A stretch of 64,000 nt of DNA from Erodium maritimum (lineage: Eukaryota > Streptophyta > Magnoliopsida > Geraniales > Geraniaceae), in the NCBI GenBank assembly GCA_963921825.1, contig OY997592.1, positions 55,758,336 through 55,822,335 on the forward strand, read 5' to 3'. Position numbers and translations under genes: made by a program. Positions 22,304-30,224 of this stretch are shown piece by piece (position 1 is the stretch's first letter; the number at the start of each line of letters is the position of its first letter). The notes under the pieces are model-generated. The model saw only the letters and a program-made list of their open reading frames with translations. It had not been told where the DNA came from and did not search any database.

Positions 22304-23802
22304 ATGAAGCTCCTCTCCTGGAACGTGAGAGGAGCAAACTCTCCTCACAAGAGGAGACATTAGGCGTGTCATCCTTGCACACCGAGCTGATTTTGTTATG
22401 CTGCAGGAGACGAAAATCTCTGATATTACTATCGTCTTTCTCCGGGAGTGTGGACTGTTTCAGGGCTGGGGTTTTTGTCACATTCCTTCTGATGGCGCTT
22501 CCGGTGGGATTGTATCAGCTTGGAAGCTCTCTTCGTTTTCTATGGCCGATTCTCGCCCAGTTGGTTCCGCTCTGTTTTGGTCGGGCACACTCGTCAGCAC
22601 AGGTTCTATTGTTTCTATTCTTAATGTCTATGGGCCTTCTTTGTCCTATGATCGTGGTACTCTTTGGGACCTGCTTATTCTTGATCGGAATTCGTTTGGG
22701 GACGTCCTCATAGCAGGCGTGGACTTCAATTCTGTCTTGAACGCCGATGAGAGACGTAATACTCAAACATCCGCAGCAGATTGCTCTTTGTTCAGTGATT
22801 TTTTACAGGCAATGGGGCTGATTGATCTGAATCTTGTGGGCGCAAGTTTTACTTGGTATGGGGGGGGGGGGGATCCAAAGCGTCTTGTCTTGACCGTTTT
22901 GTTGTTTCCCCTTCTGCTCTATCCTTGTTCGGCGATCTGACCCAGCGAGCATACCCACGCTCTCTTTCCGATCATCGCCCTTTATCTTTGGAAGCCTCTT
23001 CAGTTAATTGGGGTCCGAAACCTCTGCGGTTTCTCAATGCCTGGATCGAGCATAAGCATTTCCGATCAGATGTGACGGTTCTCTGGGATTCCTATGTCTG
23101 TCAGAGTTCGACCGGTTATTGTCTTTGGTTCAAACTCCGTTGCCTACGTCGTGACCTGCATCGTTGGGGCTTGGAGGTGTTTGGTCGTACTGACCGTGAG
23201 GTTGAAGCCTTGGAGGCTGAGATTGACTCATTTGATTCAGCACTGGATGATCGTTTGTTGTCTGATGACGAGTGTGTGACCCGTTCTTTGTTGCGTGTTC
23301 GCCTTATACGCAAGCAGAATATTCTTGCGCGGATATGGAGCCAAAAGGCTAGGTTGAAGTGGCATAAACAAGGTGATCGATGTTCCCGGTTTTATCACAA
23401 GATCGCGAATGTTAGGGCCTCCAGGAATAAGATTGCACAGGTCACATTTGATTCGACTATCTATTCCGATCCCTCAGATATCAAGAGACTTGCGGCTGAA
23501 CATTTTAGTCTCTGTTTCTTTAGACCCTTGTCTCGTGTGCCTCTACCTAGCCTTCCTTTTGCTCGATTATCAGGCTTTCAGGCTTCTTTTCTTGAAGAGC
23601 CGTTTTCGCAAGAGGAAATTCGAGCAGCCTTATCAGATTGTGGTTCAGAGAAGGCACCGGGGCCTGACAGTTTTCTCTCTTGTTCTTTAAGGACTGCTGG
23701 GATGTAATCAAAGCTGATTTGTTGAGGTTTTTTTCGGACTTTCATGCTTCAGGGACTATTGGTAAAGGTTTAAACTCCACATTCCTCACCTTGATTCCCA
23801 AG
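22304..23802 (+). pseudogene. LINE ORF2, 5' part (endonuclease and RT start)
   Basis: Begins MKLLSWNVRGANSPHKRRH, with the conserved WNVRG of exonuclease-endonuclease-phosphatase domains, then a frameshift near 22358. It continues with MLQETKISD (catalytic Glu), IVSAWK, LNVYGP, AGVDFN (GDFN altered), FTWYGGGGDPKR and, after a shift at the G10 run (about 22861-22870), SDHRPLSLE, the terminal SDH motif. The linker WSQKARLKWHKQGDRCSRFYHK and GSEKAPGPDSF lead into RT. A further shift near 23680 precedes GLNSTFLTLIPK, where the LTR element is inserted after CCAAG. Confidence 0.92.
23798..23802. repeat. Target-site duplication CCAAG, left
   Basis: CCAAG of the LINE codons for Pro-Lys in LIPK, directly before TGTGAAGACC of the LTR. 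Confidence 0.92.
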
Positions 23803-24015
23803 TGTGAAGACCTCCTCGGTAAAAATACTTTATTTATTTATTTTTATTCGATAGGAACGACGGGGTTGGAATTCGATTTAATTCTTAGTTCGTTTAAAAA
23901 AAAATAATAAGTAAATAATTAATTAAACAAAAAAAAAGAGGTTTTGGGCTGGACCGGACAGACCCGGCCCGAGTCTCAGAACCGGCCCAAGTGCTGACCC
24001 GGCCCAAGCCCAGGC

Positions 24016-24022
24016 TTTATAA
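24016..24022 (+). promoter_or_regulatory. Probable LTR TATA box (5' LTR)
   Basis: CAGGCTTTATAAGCC lies about 210 bp inside the LTR, followed by ACTAGGGTTCAGCTTC and a CT-rich leader, the layout of a plant pol II promoter. The equivalent in the 3' LTR is at 30429-30435. Not tested by any data here. Confidence 0.5.
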
Positions 24023-25249
24023 GCCTAAAACTAGGGTTCAGCTTCACTCCTTGTTCCCTCTCTTCTTCGTTTCCGCAGCCCCGACCCCCAACCTTCTCTC
24101 TCGCCGCCGCCGAAGTCCGGCCACCACCCGTCCTCGTCTCCCGACCTTCTTCGGGGATGTCGCCGGCGTCATCCCCGAACTCCCTTCTCCTCGGGTCCGT
24201 CCGGATCTGACACGGGCGCGAAGCCGCCGTGTCCCGCCGTATTCCGTCGACGCCACCGTCTTTTTCTCTACGGTTAGGCCCCGGCCGACGCCGCCCTCGC
24301 CGGCGGCCGGTCGGTTCGAAAATCGAACCTTTATTTCCCTTTTTCCGAACTTCTTTGGATCTGATCGTTATTGGAACAGTCTCGTTGATCTGGACTCGAA
24401 TCTTCGAGATGTAAAAAGGGGAAATGAAAAGATTGTTGTTTTGAAACAGTTAGTTTTTTTTTTTGAGTTCTGTCTGGTGGTGTTGGATCGAAACAAAAAC
24501 AAGCTAAAATCAAAGAAATTGATCTGTTAAAAAGGGTTTTTGATTAAAAACAACTCAGATCTGTTTGAATGAAGAAAAGATTTTGTTTTAGAACAAAAAA
24601 AGGGTTTTGATTGGAAAAGAAGGTTTTAAATTAAAATCAGAATCGACTTGAGATGGTTTTGGGACTAAAATCGTCGGAAATAAAACTTTGGTTTTAGAAA
24701 ATGGAATTAAAGAGAACAATCAGATTTGATTTAAAATGGACCTTGAACTGTTGAGCTTGGAACGAATAACCGAACTGTTGAAACGGACTTAGGATGGGTT
24801 TTAACAGCGGAACGCGGAATCGGTGCCTCGGGAACCGTGTCTCGAAACCCATGCACCGGGTTTTGTGCTCGGGGCTCGAGTACTCGAACCCGATTCGTCG
24901 TTTAATCCCGCTCTTAGCCCGCTCGAACTAAAAGGCAACTGTTGAATTTAAATCGAAACCGTCATAACGTTTAATTCGACCTTGTTTTTGAGTTTGGCTT
25001 TCGCTTTGTTTTAGTGTCCGACTTCAATCGAAGAGAAGACCGGGGGTAGCAAGCCAGGACGCCAGCAGCTAGGGAACGCAGCTGTCGGTTCGCCTTGAGG
25101 TAGGGAAAAGTAGCCGGATCTCGGCCCTGACTAGGGAAAGTTAACTACAGAACTGCATGTGACACCGGGGTGTCGTGGGTTTTTTAGGTTATCAAGTATT
25201 AGAAATGCATGATACGGGAACGTGGAAATGACTAGGAAAGCATGTGACA

Positions 25250-26290
25250 CTTAGTAGTGTCGTAGGAGCAGTGAACTTAGCGAGATTAGAATTACTAGAG
25301 GCATATGACCATGCCCGGAGGTTGATTGTGAACTTGTCGATATTAGGAGTACTGGAGGCATATGACCATGCCTGGAGGTTGATTGAGAAACTGTTGATAT
25401 TAGGACTGTTGGAGGAATTGGTTATGCCGGAGGTTGATTGTTTATTTTGGTGTCTTGGGTGGCCTTGAGAGCCCGTGCTATTATTGTCGAGTCTTGGGTG
25501 GCCTTGAGAGCCCGTGTATTATTGTTGAGGTCCTTGGTGGCCTTGAGATCCCGTGCTATTATTGTCGAGTCTTGGGTGGCCTTGATAGCCCGTGTATTAT
25601 TGTTGATGTCCTTGAGAGCCCGGGCTATTATTGTTGGTGTTTTGGGTGGCCATGAGTGCCCGTGGGGTTGTTGAACCCGTGTCTTTACCTTTGGGGTTTT
25701 GGGTGGCCGTGAGTGCCGTGGGGTTGTTGAGCCCGTGAGTTATGGTTGGTGTGTCTTGGGAGGCCGTGAGTGCCCGTGAGTTATGGTTGGTGTGTCTTGG
25801 GAGGCCGTGGGTGCCCGTGGGTTGTTGAGTCCGTGTTTTACTGTTGGTGTCTTGGGTGACCATGAGTGCCTATGGAGTGTTGAACTGGTGTTGTTACTGT
25901 TTGTTGAGCTTTGGTTGTGTTTGTGATTGTGGTTACTTGAGGTTGGGGCCCGCTTGGTTTGGGGTTGTGAGTGTGATTGGTCGACAGCCTGATCCGACTT
26001 GGTGTCGATGAATTGCGATAGGTCGACAACCTGATCCGACTTGGTGTCGATGAACTGCGATAGGTCGACAGCCTGATCCGACTTGGTGTCGATGAATTGC
26101 GATAGGTCGACAGTCTGATCCGACTTTGTGTCGAGGAATTGCGATAGGTCGACCGCCTGACCTGATTGAGATTGGTAAAAGGGCGTGGGGGAGGTTACCG
26201 AGCAACAGGAATGCGATCCTTTGTGATCTTGTTTGGTGTGCGATCCTTTGTGATCTTGTTTGGTGTGCGATCCTTTGTGATCTTCTTTGG
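25250..26290 (+). repeat. Minisatellite block of the 5' LTR
   Basis: Five consecutive arrays with different periods (about 66, 40, 57, 43 and 27 bp). The 43-bp unit contains GATAGGTCGACAGCCTGATC; the 27-bp unit is GCGATCCTTTGTGATCTTGT plus TTGGTGT. Open frames over this block follow the repeats. Confidence 0.85.
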
Positions 26291-26802
26291 CATTGCGTAG
26301 TCGTTCTGTAGTGTCCTTGGAGGAGGTCGTCGATAGTTGTGTTGGGTTTACATCACGTGATCGAGTATTGAGTCTGTTGAGGAAAGTAACGGGTGGTGTG
26401 TCAGTTGAGTCACTTGAGTTTGGGGATGGTGATCCTCGGTGTTGAGTTGGTTGCTGGTGTTACCGGCTTTGTCTGCTGATTATGCCGTAGTCAGTCTGTT
26501 ATCCGTGGTGGTGAGCGAACGCTCACCCCTAGCTGCTTTTCCTACAGGTAGCGGTCGCAGGTCGGACTAGGTGAGCTTCTGAAGCTTGAAGAGCTAGGAG
26601 CGGGATTCTGGGTTTGACTTTTGAGTCTAGTGACGGATACCTTGTTTTGTCCACTTGTTGGGACCTATTTTGAGTTGTAAATATTATTTTGATTAACTAA
26701 ATGGAGATTTTAAGGTGTTTATTCAAAACAGGTTTCAATTGTTTTATGATTTTAAATGTTCGCGTCCCGAGTTCGGTTTACTGAAATTGGGGCGTGACAG
26801 CT

Positions 26803-26814
26803 TGGTATCAGATC
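26803..26814 (+). promoter_or_regulatory. Primer-binding site, tRNA-iMet type
   Basis: TGGTATCAGATC starts 3 nt after the LTR end. It matches the complement of the 3' end of plant initiator tRNA-Met (TGGTATCAGAGC) except at one position. This is the normal primer for most plant LTR elements. Confidence 0.85.
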
Positions 26815-27159
26815 TCGAGGTTTCACACCTCGGACTGTACGTCAATTAGGTGGGGAGAGTCGAGTCAGTTAAGTCCCGTCGTGCGTTGGGTACGCAAGTC
26901 GGAACCGTGTGTAGACCCGTAGTGGTTTGAGTCCGGTTTGTGATTGTGCGTATGTGCAGTGTTTGATTGCTGGTGTGCTGATTGTTTGTTGCTACGTGAA
27001 ACGTTTTTAAGCTGTCGCGACTCGACGCAGGAGCTCCGGTAGTCGAACGTGACGGTGCTGATATCAAGTCGGTACAACGTAGTTCGGGGACGCCTGGACC
27101 GGGTTGTAACTACGTGATGTCAAGTATGAGGTTTAAAATGAAAAGGGAGAAAGTTTTAA

Positions 27160-27300
27160 AATTGATTGGCCCGGTGGGCGTGTTTGATCTTGATTGGCCC
27201 GGTGGGCGTGTTTGATATTGATTGGCCCTGTGGGCGTGTGTGGTTTTGGTTGGCTAGGGCGTGGTTCGACTTTGGTTGGCCCGGTGGGCGGGTGTCGTTG
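27160..27300 (+). repeat. 30-bp tandem repeat in the leader
   Basis: Five diverged units of GATTGGCCCGGTGGGCGTGT plus TTGATNTT. No function seen. Confidence 0.8.
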
Positions 27301-27410
27301 TTGTTGTTGAATTGTTGGTCGAGTGTATGCGTCGTCCAAAGTTTCTCTTTGAGGTTAAAAAGGAGTAAGGGTCGAGTTTAAGACGTTTTTGGAAAACTGG
27401 CCTGCGCGAG

Positions 27411-27524
27411 AGTCACGGATCCTGTCACGGGTCCGTGACGGATCAGAGGGTTTTGGCCATTTTAGGGCCTTTGTCACGGCACCGTGACCCCAACCGTGAC
27501 GGGGTCTGTCACGGGTCCGTGATC
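27411..27524 (+). promoter_or_regulatory. Cluster of GTCACGG palindromes
   Basis: Three 16-bp inverted repeats with 7-bp arms: GTCACGGGTCCGTGAC (27424-27439), GTCACGGCACCGTGAC (27473-27488) and GTCACGGGTCCGTGAT (27508-27523, last pair broken), plus single arms at 27412 and 27494. Located about 620-720 nt after the primer site. A role in RNA dimerisation or packaging is only an inference from position and symmetry. Confidence 0.5.
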
Positions 27525-27739
27525 CCTGTCTGTTCCATTGTCTTGATGTTGTAGTTTGAGTGTTGGCTTTGCGTGACAGTGTTCACGGTTGTGTTGGTTG
27601 TAGAAGTCGTAAGTTCGGTGTTAAGGGATGAGGTCTTGGGTTCGAGACTCATCAATAGCCTGCGGTAGTGATACAGCGCCTCGGTGTGAGAGTCTTACCG
27701 CGGAGAGGGGTTAGGGTTGGTGCGCTGCGGCGCCATATG

Positions 27740-28190
27740 AACTAGGTTTCCCTATGTGAACGGGTGTTCGAGGTTTCCCTCGCGTGAACGGGTTGGTTGA
27801 GGTTTCCTTCACGTGAGTGGGTTGTTTGAGGTGTCCTTATGTGATCAGGTTATTGAGGTATTGATTGTGTGAGCAATATCGATTTACTGAATCGAGGACG
27901 TGTTTCCCGTGTCGAGGTTTATCTTACATGAGCGAGTACTTGAGGTGTTGATAGCGTGAGCAGTGTGACGTTTGACATCAGGTTTTGAGGTAGTGGTTGC
28001 CCTGGTTAGATCGGTAACTCTTTAGTGCGTTACTAGTATGCCATAATCGAACGGGTGTCCGTGGAGGTGAGCATAACGCTCATCCCCTTTACTACTTTTC
28101 CCGCAAGGGACGAGTAGCGAACACTGGTTTGATTGCGGAAAGTTATAAGTAAATGCATAGAGGACCGTGTGAGGGTTGCACTAGACCTTA
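27740..28190 (+). repeat. LTR-like stretch and 36-bp repeats inside the element
   Basis: GAGGTTTCCCTATGTGAACG-type units recur from 27740 to about 27960. From 28035 the sequence parallels the LTR region around 26480-26590: TATGCCATAATC, TCCGTGGAGGTGAGC, AACGCTCATCCCC and CTTTTCCCGCAAG match the LTR TATGCCGTAGTC, TCCGTGGTGGTGAGC, AACGCTCACCCC and CTTTTCCTACAGG. Confidence 0.55.
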
Positions 28191-29351
28191 CCAAGGTGAC
28201 TAATGGAGTGGGTGTTCGGTCTCCGATTTGGGCGTCAGTTTTATTGGATGCCGGGTTGTCACACTCGTTTGTTCGTCGAGTTGTGCTGAGAGGTTGGGGC
28301 TGAGTTTAGAGCCGTTGAGTCCACCCCTGCGTCTGGACACGCCGGTTGGTGGTGGTGTGGTGTTGACTAGAGTCTGTCGTGCCTGCGGAATCAGAGAAGC
28401 GAACTGATACAGGAGGTTCGAGAGAGGGCTCAAGAGCCCTGATGTTGGATCGAGTCCTCACCTCGAGGATCGGGTATGTTCGGAGTTGGTAGGCACGACG
28501 ACGGCAGTAGAGCGAGGTCTTAGAGAGACTGCGAGGATCCGTGAGGATCGACAGCGATTGAACTTGGGCTTGTATCCGTGGGAAGGATACTTACGAAACG
28601 ACAACCTTTGACGTAATCTTGGGAGTGGATTGGCTGGCGAAGTACCGAGCCAATATCGACTGTCGAGACGGCAGAGATCCGGGAGAGAGTTACTGACGGT
28701 GTTGACGCCGAGGGCTGGGATCGTCGTGCTAATTTGGAGTTACGATATCGCGGAGGTTTGTTCATACCGCGTAACGGTGGAGGCGACGAGCTGCGAGAGT
28801 CGCAGAATTCGCGTCTGACAGCGCGTGTGGGTAGCATTAAGAGGAGCGCGACATCAGGTGGCATGTCTAGTGGAGCGGGATGCGGAGAGCGGTCGCGGAG
28901 TTGGTATCGCGGTGTCTCGCTCATCGGCAGGTGAGAGCCGAACAATAGCGTCCCGCTGGTTTACTTCAATCACTGCAGGTTGCATGGTGGAAATGGGGGC
29001 ACGTCACGATGGATTTCGTGAGCGGTTAGCCGAGTTCGCCTACAACAACAGCTTCTAGGCCAGTATCAAGATGGCACCGTTCAGACCGTTGTATGGTAGG
29101 CCGTGTTAGTCACCGGTGTGCGGGGCGGAAGGGAGGAGAACCGCACGATTCTCCCGACCGTAGACTACCGTCTGACGGCGAAGCAGACATGATCGGGAAC
29201 ATCGGTAGGTACCGTCGTGTTAGAACGGGGGCCAGTGTGTTTACACGGTCGACAACCGGGACATCAGAGACGAGTGCCCGAGCAGCGGAGGGCCACAACA
29301 ACACTAGTAAGCCGTCAGCCCAATCAGGAGAGGTGACCGAGCGGCATTGAG

Positions 29352-29395
29352 ATCAGAGTGGCGCAGCAGGAGCGTGGTGGGCCCATAACCCACAG
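29352..29395 (+). tRNA. 5' half of initiator tRNA-Met (fragment)
   Basis: 44 nt, from ATCAGAGTGGCGCAGC through the anticodon stem and loop (GGGCCCATAACCCACAG, anticodon CAT), agree with plant initiator tRNA-Met except for two substitutions in the D-arm. The match stops at the end of the anticodon stem; the variable loop, T-arm and acceptor 3' strand are absent. Same strand as the host element. It cannot be a functional tRNA. The comparison is with the plant sequence as I know it, not with a database hit. Confidence 0.82.
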
Positions 29396-30208
29396 TCATC
29401 ACATTCTTCTGTTTGATGTACACTTGTGTATGGTAGAAGTGGGAGTACCTCACTAGGTATCCGGAAACAAATCACCGAGTACGACTACCACAGCGCTTTC
29501 AGGCCAGGTACACTATGGCACCGCACGAAGCGTCGGATGGTGGGTCGGGCATTTTCCCAATCAGGGCACACTTGAGGTTTAATAGTGACCAGTGTGGTCC
29601 CGATTTGCTCGAGAAGCGACTGAAGGGTCGCGGGTTAGTGGATGATTTAATAACCGCGCAGAGTTGACACGGGAGCGCGAGGATGAGGTACGCGTGAGGT
29701 ATCCAAGTTGTTCCGATCTTGAAGGACTGGTACTTGTGGCGTTTTCAGTTTCATTGTATCGTGAGTGAGCCGACTTGTAAATTGGTTTAGTTTTGCGTGC
29801 TTGTACGTGGGTTTTCGTGGGTGGTTGGTCAGGGTGTGACCACGTTTGGAGTCCGATGTCGATTGTCCGAGTAGCGGGATGTGGACTTCTTTTGTTGTTA
29901 GGTGCGCGATACTTGGTTAAACGGGTGAGTAGCCGGGGGAAGTGTCTGTGTGTTGGATCCGTTTTAAGCCCGGTGTGAGAAGGTTTCTGGGATGACACCT
30001 ATACCGACGGGCTGTTCCGATATAGGATGTCTCGACCAAGCGGTGGATGTAGGCGCGATGTGTCTACCGAGGGAGGATTCTGGTATCGACTGGCTGGTTT
30101 AAGTATTTCCGTGTACATGAAGGATAATGGACCAGGAGCTTTAATCGAACGTTCCCTGAGAGAGTGTTAAGTGGAGCACGTTCGTTTTGAATTTCGAGGG
30201 CGAAATTC

Positions 30209-30224
30209 TTTTAAGGGGGTAGAT
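30209..30224 (+). promoter_or_regulatory. Polypurine tract
   Basis: CTTTTAAGGGGGTAGAT directly precedes the 3' LTR, the standard position and form for priming plus-strand synthesis in plant gypsy elements. Confidence 0.85.

Larger units (their letters stand above)
23803..26799 (+). repeat. 5' LTR
   Basis: 2997 bp, from TGTGAAGACC to GGGGCGTGACA. The left third is U3-like, with a TATA-type box at 24016-24022 (TTTATAA) and a CT-rich leader. The middle is unique sequence. The right part carries 66-bp GGCATATGACCATGCC units (about 25250-25440), GGTGGCCTTGAGAGCCCGTG units (25455-25640), 57-bp units (25640-25870), four 43-bp units (about 25978-26160), three 27-bp units (26209-26290) and the conserved hairpin at 26511. 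Confidence 0.92.
26800..30224 (+). pseudogene. Interior of the long-LTR element: scrambled gypsy remnants
   Basis: 3425 bp without a frame longer than about 140 codons. From left: primer site; leader with 30-bp repeats (27160-27300); GTCACGG palindromes (27411-27524); repeats and an LTR-like stretch (27740-28190); the end of a gypsy protease domain (VILGVDWLAKYRANIDC, about 28610-28660); integrase pieces WKWGHVTMDFV and RLAEFAYNNSF (28988-29060), joined with the catalytic core missing; a tRNA half (29352-29395); a degenerate second copy of the integrase block (29428-29550); and the polypurine tract. RT and RNase H are not recognisable. The surviving motifs fit Ty3/gypsy of the chromovirus type. 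Confidence 0.75.

Noticed and set aside
26046..26160. CRISPR-like regular repeats in the LTR
   Set aside because: The whole 43-bp unit repeats, spacer included. It is a minisatellite.
29352..29424. Complete functional initiator tRNA-Met gene
   Set aside because: Only the 5' half matches. After the anticodon stem the T-arm and acceptor 3' strand are missing.
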